In this document: piece after piece, positions 39,760-53,044 of the stretch
Position numbering within the stretch: the stretch's first letter is position 1
Layout: each line of letters begins with the position of its first letter
Assembly: GCA_964035545.1 (NCBI GenBank)
Contig: OZ037768.1
Span: 13,454,175-13,518,174 of the forward strand
Direction of reading: 5' to 3'
Length of the DNA: 64,000 nt
Source: Bugula neritina
Taxonomy: Eukaryota; Bryozoa; Gymnolaemata; Cheilostomatida; Bugulidae
Notes under the pieces: model-generated
Seen by the model: only the letters and a program-made list of their open reading frames with translations
What the model was told of the DNA's origin: nothing
The model's database searches: none
Made by a program: the position numbers and the translations under genes

Positions 39760-40075
39760 AATACAAGTTGAGCATCATCATAATCATGATAATACTAATA
39801 CTAATAGTAATACTAATAGTAATACAGTAATAGTTAGTGTTACCATTTCAATAACTTTAAGCATAGGCTATTTTTTTATTATAATCTCATTAGATTTTTT
39901 TATATGTTATACTTAATCTTATGAACTACTTTAACTTATAGGTTAAAGCTCATTATCATTAGAGAATGATTTTCATTGTCATATTGATAATGATATTCAG
40001 TGACTGTGAGTTTGACCATGTCCATTGTGATTGTGATTGAATAAGTATATCATTGTGATTGACATGAACTTAAAA
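39760..40075. repeat. Degenerate simple-sequence tract upstream of RPL39
   Basis: taatactaatactaatagtaatac words at 39790-39830, then cattgtgattgtgattg and tcattgtcatattgataatg words at 39950-40060. Same word families as 12170-12525 and 13360-13660. Confidence 0.65.
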
Positions 40076-40478
40076 TTTAACATATAACCTTGTTCGATTA
40101 TCTCTAATTATCAGAATAAAAAAGAGAGCTAGTGTAACTCTTAATCTCACCAATAGAAAAGGTAATTTTATAAAAAGTGGTCACTGCCAGTGTCCAAGTG
40201 GAACTACATTCAGTTTTCCGCTCAGGTCAGCTACTCGTGCACTGCTATTACCTTTGAGCTTGGCTGGCAACGGTGTAGTCCGAGAATAAAATTACTTGTT
40301 GGATGAAGACGAGAGAGCGTTACAACGTAACTTTGCTAGAGTTGTCTTATGCATAAAGAAAAAAACTCCGTAGGTTTTTGTAGCTTATTCAAGTCACGGT
40401 TAGGACTTCGGCATAGCTATGATTTGTGCCGTAACAAAATATGAGGTGCTCATTGGCGTGTAGGTTAAATATGCACAG

Positions 40479-40487
40479 CTCTTTTCC
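40479..40487 (+). promoter_or_regulatory. Candidate 5' TOP / RPL39 transcription start
   Basis: Pyrimidine run CTCTTTTCC 34-42 bases before the RPL39 ATG, as expected for a terminal oligopyrimidine start of a ribosomal protein mRNA that is translationally controlled by growth signals. Position is inferred; no TATA box is evident. Confidence 0.45.
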
Positions 40488-40520
40488 GTTTTAGTAACTG
40501 CTACTAAAAGAAGGGCCGAA

Positions 40521-42005
40521 ATGGTGAGTTGTTTTTATCTCTGTAAATCCATGCTAATTAGATCATTGTAAATGTCTTAATCAATATTTCAAGCTTTTTT
40601 AAGACATCAAAACCAAATATGTTGATATTTTAGGGATCCCACAAATCTCTAAAGATTAAACTGCATCTTGCCAAAAAGATGAAGCAAAACAGGCCTATTC
40701 CACAATGGACTCGTATGAAAACTGGCAACAAAATTAGGTTTGTAAGCAGATCAATTCTATGCAAAACTGGCAATTAAGGGTATGGGGTACACCAGTTATA
40801 TAAGAGCAAATGTAGCCTGTTGTATTGACACTTTGGTTAATTAGAATGAGTGAGAATCAGAATGAAAATGTGCCTTAATCATTCAAAGATGATTGGTCAA
40901 TTAAATTTAATGAATTTTAAATTAACCTTTTAGTTATACTTATTCGTTGTCATTCTAAGACTAAAATTCGAAATACTAATAGTCTTGACTCTCACTCTGT
41001 TGTTGGTTTAAGTTATAGCGTGCTTGCTCTCTAAAAGTGAAATTCTTCTACTTGCAACTGCAAGCACAAGCCAAAGCACATTTTTATTTTATTTTTGCTT
41101 AAAATTAACCATTTTCCCTCACACTGCTCACAATCTATTCAATTAATGTTGATTTGTATGTAGATTAAAATTGTCAATAAATGTATAATTTAACTTCAAC
41201 TCTTAGTTTTAGTACAATTTTGCTTCATTGAAAAATATTTCAATATTATAGTAAGCAGATAAATTGTATGCAAAGCTAGTAGTTGTAAGGTTGTGGTACA
41301 TCAGTTTACTAAGAATGAATGAGATATGTTGTATTGACAGTCGGATTGATGCGAATTTTCATCTGATCAATCGAACAAGATAATCATAAATTAAAACTGA
41401 TGGTGCTAAAGATTGCCCACATTAAATTTAATTTTAAATGTAATGACTTCAATATTTGTATTAATCAATTAATAAATTTTCATTTATCCTTATAATTATA
41501 CTTATCGTCATTCTTTGGCTTCGTTGTAACATTTTGCGGCATTATAAAGGGATTATAATTGTTATAGTTATGGCTAGTAGTTGAAAAAATGTGCAACTGA
41601 TTGATCCTCTATTTCTAAATAGTTTATGGCTTAATTGAACAATTCATGCTAGTATATGAAATGAAGAATTTTACATGAAAACATATTTTTAAGCTGTTAG
41701 TATTTTGCCAAGATTGTGTTTTTTTGCTTATGGCTGTTTAAAGTTGCTTATAGTGTTCATAGAAATTGACTCTATTTCAACACCAGGCCTTAGCAGTACA
41801 GTTTAGTATGTAGTTAAAAGCATAGGTATAATAATTCCAAGTAACTGTGAATGGTAATGCATCTTTTCATTCTTCATTTAAAGGTGGTAAACCGCTAAAA
41901 ATTGAATTAGGATTTTATTATATGCTTGTTCACTTGTGTATTTGATAATGCTGTAGATATAATGCCAAGAGAAGACACTGGAGAAGAACCAAACTAAAAT
42001 TGTAA
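40521..42005 (+). CDS. RPL39: 60S ribosomal protein L39 (eL39)
   Basis: Complete, 51 residues in three exons: 40521-40523 (the ATG alone), 40634-40737, 41957-42005. The protein reads [15 protein letters not shown] after the Met, then the invariant [18 protein letters not shown] and RRHWRRTKL, so it is eL39, a small basic protein lining the ribosome exit tunnel. An intron directly after the start codon is common in animal ribosomal protein genes. Two substitutions look unusual for the family: Leu at position 11 in KLHLAK (Arg is usual) and Lys-Leu at the C-terminus (usually Gly-Leu). The 1219 bp second intron contains a ~510 bp tandem duplication. A variant poly(A) signal AATACA occurs at 42105-42110. 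Confidence 0.97.
40741..41760. repeat. Old tandem duplication inside RPL39 intron 2
   Basis: The stretch from gtaagcagatcaattctatgc (40741) recurs as gtaagcagataaattgtatgc (41251). Later landmarks keep the same 510 bp spacing or close to it: gttgtattgacac/gttgtattgacag and ttagttatacttattcgttgtcattc / ataattatacttatcgtcattc. The units have diverged clearly. Confidence 0.7.
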
Positions 42006-42241
42006 TCCTTAGATCCAGAGTCAATAATTTAACACTAAAAGGAGTCTTGCAAAGTTACTATTTGGCTGTTGACATTTTCTGTAAATGTTTTGTTAATAGC
42101 TGATAATACAGTCTTGTAAACTATTTCAACCTATCAAGTTTATTTGATCAACAAGTTGAAGCTCCACTGCTACTGTAAGTGATTGATAGAATATATATTT
42201 ATAATTAGAAGGATTATAGTTGTAAAAGCTGAAAAGACTTC

Positions 42242-45200
42242 TTAGTTCTTGTCAATCGTGTCTTTTATCCAATCAGCAAAGTTGGCTACTTTAGTATATA
42301 CTCCAGGCATGTTTGGCACTAAAATATATACAGTTATATCAGTTCTAATGCTTCCAGCTGCATTAAAAGACAAGTTCGGTTAAATTCAACTAATGGTTGA
42401 TTTTCCCCACAGAATGTCATGATTTGTAGCATCATCTGAGTAATACTGGAAAGGGAAGTTGATAGTAAAAAGCTATCTGCTTCTTATTTAGTTTACAATA
42501 ATATAATATTTAGCCTTCATGAGTATTTAAAAGTCTGCCAGCCACTACTTATATTGCTGTGAAGTTCCATGATATAAGGAGGGCAAAGTGTATACATGCA
42601 TTGTAGTGATTAAGTGATGCCTTTATAGGTCAATTTTCTTATTTTGAAGGAAGTATTCCACAGTGCGCAAAACACTACTGGTTAGCTTATTCAATATGCT
42701 GACCTTAAAATGATTTATTAAAATTCCTGCTTATAAAAATTTTTGGTGATGTCAAAATGTAAGTTTTCGAACAAGTTAGGGCAAAATAACTTACAGCCAC
42801 ATCCTAGTCCCCATGATGTTACTCCTTGCAGGTAGTATTTTCCATTGATCTTGCATGACAATGGGCCACCACTATCTCCCTGTAATGTAGTCAGTATATA
42901 CTGTACAATACACATCATGTCTGATCAAATGAAAGAAAATTATGAAAATAGGTATGTGTTAAAGGGCATATGTTTGTACTTGACATGCATTGATTTTCTA
43001 AGTAGGCTATTGCCAGTTACAGTAATAGATCTGTTTATCTTATATATCTGAATGGCCTCTCCTCAACTAGTACCTACCCCACAGCCATCATGCTGCCCTC
43101 TTGGATGCCCTGCACAGAACATGTTGTCCGTTACATCACCTGCAAGCCATGCTGCTGAGTTACATGTTTCTTGGTTAATTATTGGCACTGCCGCCTGCTT
43201 CAAAACACTCCTGTAGCCAGTACCTAGAGGGACAAAGTCAGATATTTCATGTGGGCTCACAGGAATAACAACATAACCTTTGTGAGAAATCTGGAAGTAA
43301 TGTGACCACCTTTAGTCTCTCCCCATCCAGTCACATAACACATAGTGTTGTCAGGTGCATGAGTATCTGGCAGGCAAATCGGGCGAATCTCATCCGTAAT
43401 CTTAACTGGATTCTCAAGCTTTATCAAAGCAATATCACTATCTGTGGACGCCTCATCGTAGTGTGGATATTCAAAAAACTTTGATGCTTTGACTTTCAAC
43501 TAAAATTTATATATTAGTATGAATTATTTACATATGCATCATGCCTATATATCACTAGTTGTTCAAATTTGCCATCCTACATGTCCAGTGCTACCAGTGT
43601 TGAGTATATTATATTAGAATACAACAATAGTGTTGACTCACTGAACCCGACTCATAGGCGGAGTTATGCTTCCCTAAGTAGAACTGCCATCTTGAGGGAG
43701 ATAGTGTTCTAAAATACACCAACAATCTATCTAAACTCAAATTATAACTAATTGGAGCAGAGAAAATTATAATGAGGTACAGAATTAAATCTACAGACAT
43801 ATTTTACTAGTTGCAAGATTATCTAAATAACACATTTGATACAGAGTTATGGTTATTGGGATGAACACTTACTTTTCTTCAAAGCAATGAGCAGCAGTTA
43901 CAACCCATTGGGGGTGTACAAGGGTCGCCCCACAAAGGAAGAAATAGTTGTACATAACATAAACCTGCCATGGCCAGCTATGGTCATTAGCTTCAGTTCC
44001 ACCAACCACCCTGGTGTTCCCAGCTCTCGGTGGGTATTTTTCACTTTGTGTTCCACATAAGGATGTTCCTACAATAGGCCAAGTTATAAAATATCAGAGC
44101 TAAAACATTTTCAATTACCTCACATTGCAGCTAGCAACGAGCTTTTATTTAAAATGACCAAGTATAATTCAAAAATGCTATAATTCTTCAACATTTTGCT
44201 CAAATTATTAGCAATATTTATTCTGTCTATAATTTTATACATTGGCTATAGTAAATAAATATATAGATACTGTTAATAACAGAGTATAGCACACTGAATT
44301 GGATGGTCTTGTACTATCTAATGTACTGCAACAACCTACCATCATAACAAGCTCTTTCATCAGAGTTATCTCCACAATCATCTTTTTTGTTGCACCTCAG
44401 ATTATCAGCTATACATTTGTTAGTACCGCATCTAAATTGTCCAGTTTTACACACCACTAAAGTAATAAGACAATACATATACATACATTTTCCCATAGAA
44501 AGTTAGGTGGTTATTTACTATCTATATTCATAATGTGGTATACCTCTTCAGTTATTCTGCTAATATTTAACATGCATACAATATACACTCACCAGGGGGA
44601 TCTACAAATGTGAAAACTGCTTTAAATCCATCACGGCCATTGTCTTGATCTGTAAGGAACTGCACAAACATCTTGTTGGTCTTGGATTGCACAGGGGTTG
44701 GTAGGCTGTCACCACAAACCCTTTTCAGTAAGGGTGCTGAGGATGAAGTCCCATCATACATCGAAACATCATCGTAGCCACACGAACTATCAGCTTCCAA
44801 ATCAAAGGCCTCAAATGTCAACTTTACAACCTTAAAAATTGAATTTTAAGTTGAATTTGGTGCTGATTGAAACGCAAAATAAGCTAATAGAATATTTTAT
44901 ATTTGTTATTATGGAACTAATGAGTACTTTTTATGTAGCGTCATATAGCACTGAAATAAGAGAATTTTTTGACGGTCAAAGAATTCGTTATTATTTTGGT
45001 GCATGTTACTGGTTACCAATGTATATAGGCCTAAATTAAATTGGTACTTGAAGTTTAAGTTGACGCAATTCAATGAAGACAAGCTTGTGATACAACAATA
45101 CCTTCATTGCATATTGTGTCCCTGAGAACATGTTATTCTATGTATAATTCACATTACCACAAGTTGTTTACTTTGTTGGGTGCACAACTCCTACTGTACA

Positions 45201-48200
45201 ATATAAAATGACTATGCATCAAAGACAACCCTATACATGTATATACATAAAATACCTACATATATACTACACTTCATATGCTATTTACAATTAACCCGCA
45301 GACTGCCTATATATACATATAACTGTAGAAATGGTATAATTTTGTTCAAAGAGATACCAAACTGTGACTCCTCAGTACTCACCTTGTCATCTGGTGCTGT
45401 TATGAGCCAGGAGCAGTTCAAGTAGGCATCATATTCTGATACTTTGCCATAGTTCAAAGATTGTATGCTGCCGGGAGAGTTGAGGTACCTAGACCCCCCA
45501 CAACCGGATGGGACACCTAAAAATTATTTTGTGTTCTCACATGCTATTCCATGATGAAATAATTATAGAACTAAACGAGATCTGGTTAACTGACACCCCT
45601 CTAAGAACTGCCTACTAACACGAAGAGGGTTCTGCAACTTAATACACAGCAGAGGAGGCTCTTTACCTGGAGTGGTGGGAAGGTCTGTCACATTCTGGTT
45701 TGAAGACATGGTTGTTGGTGGTGACTGAGTTGTAGTGCTTACTGTGTCTAAATTAGTAGACGAAGAATAATATCATTTCATGATTTTATATGGTATAACA
45801 TAAATTTATTAAAGGAACTTTTTTCAACTGCTTTCAACATGCACAAGAAATAATAAGCATATTTGCATTCACATACCCACTATAGGAGTTTTCTGATATG
45901 AAATTTTGAAGCCATATCCATTAGCTACAGAATCAGCTTTGAACACAAGATAGAATCCAGTTGTGGATGTCATCTTATCCGGTAGTTTTGATCCACACAA
46001 GTTTCCAGCCAAAAGAGATTGTTCACTGTTACCCAGATAAACCTATAAGGAATCAGTTCTATTTGCTTATAGCTTTTGACATTATATATAAAGTTTATAT
46101 GTTTTGTTATTAAACGTGCACAGTGCAAATAACATAGAACATGCAAAGCATAGCAAATATAAGCCTAACAAAGTAGAATTTAATTTGAATTAGAAAAACG
46201 ATGAAAAACGGGTTTTTCTATAACTAAGCATGTCACCATTTTGTAATGCAAACCTTCAGCGAATCATATTTGCAAGCGTCACTCTCTTCCAGGTTAAATT
46301 CGTCAAAACTAAGAGTCGTCTTCACGCCTGGCTGCCTGGGAATTACCCAGACACACTCTGATTCCCCATACATAGTGGAGCCAACTCCCGTGTGAGATGT
46401 TATTTGTCCAGAGACATCAGTTAGCTCTCGAGGTCCTCCGCAACCAGAGAGTGCAGCACCAGATGTCCCTTAGTAATATAAGGCACATTATTGGTGCTCA
46501 ATTAAGGAAAACTTATAAACATAGAAAAACTCATTTCTCATACATTATTTAAAAGAAAGATACCTGAAACTGCTCTCCATGTAGCACTAAAACCCTTCTT
46601 ATTTATAATGCTATCCGATAGGAACTGAATCACCATCTTATTTGTACTTGATACAATGGGGGCCGGCTTACTTTGCCCGCAGTATCTACCTGAAAAAGAT
46701 ATACAACATTTATAACTACTAAGGCTATATTTTATGGATTTCATGTCAAAGGATCTTTATATAAAAATAATTTTAGTCGTCAAAAATAATAATAAAATAA
46801 AAAACAAAGAACAAAATGTATAATAGAAATTGGTAAGTGTTGGCAATAGAGCTTATTGTCTTCTATTATAAGAAAAATTCCATATTTAATGTAGTGTAAT
46901 TATATAAAACAGCATCTAGATTGTTACTCGTTTTCTTAAAAGCACCTGAAGCACTTAATATTACTATTAGAAATGCATGCATCCCTATGCTTATCTAACT
47001 TAAAACATTTCAGCAGAATATATCTGTGCCATGCATGATGTCTAGCGCTTAATCTTGCTTGTTGTTATATACTATATTATTATTGCACCAAGTCAAGTGC
47101 AACCATAATTCTCTGTGAAAATGAAATTCAAACCGCTTTACAGTGCATTTCAAAGCTACATCTTTGGTATGTTTTGGATTTAAAATTAGTTGATGCGATT
47201 ATTATTTCAATGTTGTTGATAAAACTTTATTGATTATTGATGACTTACCAATCAGCTCATGGATGCTCACTCTCTTATTATATATTGAAACTGAGTCATG
47301 CTTACAACTTCTGGAACCCCCCAACTCCTGGCTACCCGTTTCAAGTTGGAAGTCATTAAATGACAACTCAATTCTCTACAAATTAGAGACCTCAGGCTAT
47401 TAGATAGATTGCATAATATGGTCATATTATTACACAATATGACACCACTAATTTTGTAGCAGTTCAAACAGTGTAGCTTAGCCACTTGTTTCTAAGCATG
47501 TAAGCAATCGTTCAAAATATTTATTATGTAAAAGAAAAATTTGAAACCTTATGGTCTGTAGCTGTAATCAGTAGTTGTTACAGGAAATGAATTTTTAGAA
47601 TGGTACCTCTTCAGGTTTTACTTCTATAGTCCAGGTACAAAGAGAGTTAATAGAATAGAGGTTGGGGTAATTAGCTGAAGTAAAACTTCCATCTGTTCCT
47701 GTTAAGTTGAAGGGGCCACCGCAGTCAGAGTTGGTGGTAGCTGTAGAGTTATCTATAGCTTTTGTTACAGAAGATGACACTGAAACAACAATAAAACATA
47801 AAAATGTGAAGATGAATCTTTACGTTTACACAAACATACAGTATATATAAATTACAATGAGATACAGACATAAAGCTTCCTGTGAAAGAACAGTAATTCA
47901 TCTCCACCTGTTGTTGCTTCTGTACAGTTGTCCTCATCAGACATGTCACCACAGTCATTGTCGCCGTCACATACATAGTGCTGAGGTACACACTTGTCAA
48001 CTTGGCAGTGAAACTCATTAGCACCGCAGCTAGGAAAATATTTCAAATGTATTTTCTAAATGCTAAATCTATAAAATTCATAATTTACAAATGTGCAGTT
48101 ATATATGTACAAGCAGTAAAAATTACTCAGCAATTGCAAGAGAAGTAAAACCATGCATTTGCTCCCACATGAGCATAAAATTTATTTGATAGTTTGCTGT

Positions 48201-50781
48201 GTATTTCGTTCTTAGTAAAAATAGCCACATACCAACACACTATTAATAAACAAAATAATAATAGACAGTAATGAAACCAGACATCTTTGAACTATAAAGT
48301 CATGTTGGTTAACAGATATAATTAAATAATTTAAAATTCACACTTTGTAATAGAATGACTGTTGGGAGAAAAACTAATTCCCATACAAGTATATATAATT
48401 ATATTACACAATTATTATGCAGTTATCAGTTCTTAGGATGTTAAATTTGAATTTCAATCATACGAGGATACAAACCCTGCGGAACATCCGGTCTCGTCTG
48501 AAGCATCATCACAATCGATTTGGCCATCGCAAACCCAGGACTTGTGAATGCAGTCTCCAGGTGCACACTCAAACTGACTGGTTGAGCACTGCTGGGTACA
48601 CTGCTGCTCATCAGAGGAGTCTGTGCAGTCGTTATCACCGTCACACGTCCTGACAACCACACAGATATTGTATGAAGAGAGGGAGCATAGGACAGTTAGA
48701 AAGTTATTCAGAACTAATCTGTTGCATTTACAGCAAGGCATATTATATGTGCAATGGCGTTTATGTGTTAAAATTTACCAAAAAATTGGAGCTTGCAATA
48801 TACAGCTTGAATATATCTCTCGACGCATTAGGAAATAACAAAATTTAAATAAAGGAAAGTTTATATGGTAAATAAAAAGAGTCTTAGTAGGCAAATAACT
48901 TCTTACCATGATTGGGGAATACATTCACCATTAGAACATGTGAATTCATTAGCTCGACAAGTGGGTTGAACAGTGGCACAGTTTTGCTCATCAGAGTTAT
49001 CTCCACAATCATTTTGCCCATCACATTTCCAATCAAGATCAATGCACCGGTTGGCATTACACTCAAACTCATCAGTATAACATCCAGTGTCTGGTGGAAA
49101 GTTATATTAAACTCAGAATGTATACTAAAGGCAATCCAGGAGTCAATTTCTCTGTTGTTCAATAATTTGGTATGCATAGTAATATATAATTGTAGCCTGC
49201 AACCTTCAACCCAAACTAATAATAGGTGAGTCTAGGAGAAAAGTAGCATTTTTGTACATATATGCATATAAGAAAAAGTAAATAAACAGGATATTCAAAT
49301 ACTTTCACTTTAATAAATACTAATTGTTTGTGCAAAGAAATTATGAGACAATTTATGAAAACTAGTAATTTTTTAAACAAGTGAAGTTAAAAACGAATCA
49401 TATGTTTTAAATCAACAAAATATTGCAAGCATACATGTCATATCTCTGAAGAACTCGTATTGTATTTTAAATCCGTCATCTCCGCCAGTGCTATCAGTAA
49501 TAAACTCTACATAGAGATCTTCTGATGTGCTGAGAATAACTGGTATATGTCCGGTCCCACACCAGGTGCCGATCTCAGTCGCATACCAGTCTGGGCCGTC
49601 ATATATGGTCAGGTAATCATACTTACAACTGAACAAACAAAATAACTAGTAAATGTTTTACTTAGAATTACATTTTAGAAAACCAGATTTTTATGACCAT
49701 AAATGGAAAAATATCCATCCAAGATCTAGTTGCTTTTATGTTCAAACATTCATTGCTGATCACATAGTTAAAGTTGCTAGTTCAAAACCATAGTGCATAA
49801 ACCTGCATACACCTCCATTCACATGCATACAAATATTCAAATATATTATATCTATCAAGTGATGCTGCAAAAAAGCAAATAGTGCTGTGTTTGTGTTGTA
49901 GCTACTCACTCGTTATGGTCTTCAATTTTAATGTCAGTCAGAAACTCAAGCCGAATACGATACCCACTGGGAGCTCTCAGATCCCAGGCACAGTCTCGGT
50001 TGTTGCTGTATTGACCGGCTCCGTGGTTAGAATGTGACTTGATGAATCCATTAAAAGATGTTAAAACACCGTAACCACCACAGCCAGATTTGCCATAGTC
50101 TGTAAATTGTATCAAAAAAGTTAAATCAAAGAAAGTTCAAGTCACTAAGTGCTTTTAAAACTTACGCTTGTTTAAGGTCACAATCCCCAGTATTAAAGGT
50201 TTTTTAAGTAAGCCAAATGCTCTTTCTAAGATTACCAGTCTCTAAGGTTTAGGCAATAAAATACTAATGACCAGTTGCTTTCACTGACTGCAGCCTTAAA
50301 CAACAAGTGTCATGCTAGAGGGGCTGCCCACTAAACTATGGCTGCTCTAAATGAAATTCATATGATTTCTGGGAATGTGAGAAAGTGTCCCAGATTGGCC
50401 TTGCTCATCTACAATGGTGACTTGCATACCAAACTGATAGACCTAAATCTGCTATAAAAGTAATGAACGGCACAGTTGCACTGAAGTATTTGTTACGTGC
50501 TTTAAGCCGTTTTACTAATTTTACACAATGTATGAACAATAACCTTGCAAATATTTTACATTATGCCAAGCACATCGAGTTTTACCTATTAAAATATGCT
50601 ATAACCTGCCTGGTAACTCAAGTGTCCCACAATCAGATTTATTTATAAATTATTTTTTTCCAGAAATGGTATAAAAGTTCACACTACCTGAAGTCACTCC
50701 ACTGGTTAATAAAAGCAACAAAGAAACAACATTTAAAACTCTTTGTCCTCCTGCGGATGCCATAACAGTTCCAGGCAGCAT
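42242..50781 (-). CDS. Secreted CUB/LDLa/trypsin-type serine protease
   Basis: Complete, 1031 residues, 21 exons. High ends: 50781, 50099, 49628, 49090, 48649, 48029, 47779, 47375, 46689, 46468, 46042, 45747, 45516, 44830, 44456, 44068, 43708, 43499, 43223, 42879, 42318. Low ends: 50688, 49910, 49435, 48907, 48476, 47908, 47607, 47249, 46564, 46254, 45877, 45667, 45383, 44593, 44340, 43873, 43642, 43310, 43078, 42795, 42242. Signal peptide 1-31 ([11 protein letters not shown]); CUB1 37-158; LDLa1-4 about 161-314; CUB2 335-461; CUB3 465-588; Thr/Ser linker 589-615; CUB4 617-737; LDLa5 741-777; S1 domain from cleavage site R798|VVGG. Triad: His839 (TAAHC), Asp888 (SDIAL), Ser981 (GDSGG). Asp975 predicts cleavage after Arg/Lys. 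Residue 978, usually Gln, is Gly. No membrane segment, unlike enteropeptidase or matriptase. The closest architectures are ovochymase-like and other CUB-LDLa proteases; the substrate is unknown. Confidence 0.93.
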
Positions 50782-53044
50782 CTTTCACTTAAATAACTAA
50801 GTGGTTTAATAAATTCCGTGTTATCACATTTACTATCACAGTTACGCAAAGTAAAAGTTATCTTTATTTGCTTTTTCTACAGTTTATATGAAAAGTCATA
50901 TGATTGGTTCTATGCAATATTCAGCTGAGATAATTCTGTTGGCTTAAACCTCCTTTATGCCAACATTCTAATCAGTCTTTAACTGCTATCAGCAAGGTAC
51001 AAAGTTTGCTATGCAATAGAAGGCTAACATTAGCTATATGCATCTATATGCATGTTGGCCAAATACAATCTGTTTACAGAAATTGTCAAGAAAACTTAAA
51101 ACTACTTGAATCAATGCCTCAACAAAGCACAAAAGAAAGAAGGTAACATTATGCAATATTCTATTCAAATAATCTAAACAGCACCAAATGCCAGTTGTAT
51201 CATTTAAGACTCACAACAAGAAAAGAGCATTCACATTTTAGCAGTAGCATTTGTATAACAATATCAGTACTTAGACCCAAAGAAGTGCTAGATGTAGAGA
51301 TGAACATTTTCCCTAAAGGTATAGCTAAGGTATAGCTTAGGTATATAATTTTTAGTTTGGTTTTTGAGTTTGGAGCATTTCGCAAGCAGACAACTTCCAA
51401 TGCTACGAACATTAGCTGGAACCAGTGCTATTCAACAACAACTTGCAACTCTGCACCTATCCTCATCCTGTTAGGACCTAGTCAGTAAAATCTTGTAATT
51501 GTAATTTTGATACAGTGTGTTTCTTGTTTCAACTCACGTTTTATCATTATCCAGTGCTGTGGCTTGTATTCATTTTTTTCTCTGTGTTTATAGTATTTAG
51601 ATAAATATTCATATTCAACCTGTATGTATCATTACTATAGCTCGCCAATTGCTATACAACAGTTAATTTTACTACCAATAAATTAGGTAGGTGCAGTAAT
51701 GGAGAAACTGCGGAATGTTTGTGTTCTAACTTAGCAATGTAGCAAAAAAGTTATGTTCTCATGAGAGTTCCAACCTGCGTCCCAAACTAAATTTTATTAA
51801 AAAATGAAAGAGCTCAGGCTATTAAAGTTTCTCCACAACTGCACCTAAACAGAGGCAATAAACCTTGCATGGGACAACACATCTCTCTTCATTCCTTTAC
51901 AACAGTGTTTATATGTGTACATCTACAGAATGTAGTATATATGTGTACATAACATTGTGCATATATTAGTATGTTGAGGTGCTCCTCTATTGCATGACTA
52001 TAGGCTCATAACTACTAACACTTTTATTACACAATCTTTAGTGATAGAAATAAATCAGGAAACGTTAACCAGGTGTATGTTTATGCTTAAAAATATTTCT
52101 TGTAAAACTATAAATATATGTAAATTAGCAAAACCTTATCATCAGGTGAACATTAGGTGACAAATCGATGCCAAAGCATTGCTTGTTCTACAGCCCATAG
52201 CAGTCGACATCAAAGTTAATGCAGGACTTTGCACTTACTGCTCAGCTTCTTGCACTAAGCACTTTCTTAAAAGCTGTCCTGGTGAATTGAAAGATAAGTT
52301 CTTGCATCACAGCTATATGTGTTTATCAGTCACGCAGGTAAAATTCAATTGAGATATTTCGCATGCATGATGTGTTTTGCAGAAGGAGATTTTGCTTATA
52401 TTTATTAAAAATATTTGTTTAATACTTCTATTTGTAGCTTTGCAATGACTGAAACTAATATTTTTGTAGGGAAAAGTTTATTTATATCAAGAACTCTCAA
52501 ACATAGACAATAAGGCTCTAGAAATAAATCTTTTTAATTATTTCAAAACAATATTAAACATAAATGTGTGTTAGTCAAACAAATTTTACTTGATTTTACA
52601 AATATTAAATCAAGCAACAAAATTAATATTATACTTATGAATATATGCTAAAAATAATACAAACAAAAATATATGCACAAAAATTATCATATAATATTGA
52701 TGACAACCAAACAATCATTCTTTATGTGAGATAGGAGTTAGTTATTGTACTATGCTTATAAAAAAAGAATAAACACAAAGTTAGGAAAGCAGTTTTTTGT
52801 TTTGTAGACTTGGATGTTGAACAAACAACTATATAACAGTGTAAGGATTTGTTAGTTGAATAATTGTACAGGTGCAAAGTAACACAGACAGCTGTAGTTG
52901 AATTACTGATATATACAGTGACTGTAGATCATATTATATCACTAGCTTACAGGTTTCCAGTCTATTTAATAATACAACTAATATAAGTAATGCAGTAACT
53001 GGACTGCATGGCTAAACCACTGCTCTATGTGTTACAAAACCTGC
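50782..53044. other. Region between the protease promoter and the cyclase 3' end
   Basis: No coding exon seen. Contains the upstream region of the serine protease, a MITE family A copy at 51690-51845, a short atatgtgtacat repeat near 51908-51960, and the presumed 3' UTR of the guanylate cyclase on its left side (below 53045). Confidence 0.6.
51690..51845 (+). mobile_element. MITE family A, copy 3 (cleanest ends)
   Basis: 156 bp. Left end GGTGCAGTAATGGAGAAA and right end TTTCTCCACAACTGCACC are inverted copies, flanked by TA on both sides. Interior matches copies at 3421-3578 and 19714-19868 (gtgttctaa..tagc..tgtagcaaaa..gttatgttct..). Confidence 0.85.

Larger units (their letters stand above)
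38326..40520. other. Divergent region between the carboxypeptidase (-) and RPL39 (+)
   Basis: No coding signal. An acceptor-like TTTTAG lies just upstream of the carboxypeptidase start exon (38341), so its first exon is probably a non-coding one farther up. A possible donor on the minus strand (CAAAG|GTAATAG, exon low end about 40252) would put that exon near 40252-40330, close to the RPL39 start. The rest is AT-rich with a degenerate repeat tract. Confidence 0.45.

Noticed and set aside
42845-43051. Plus-strand frame of 68 residues over the protease
   Set aside because: Shadow of the protease exon that encodes GDSGGP on the other strand.
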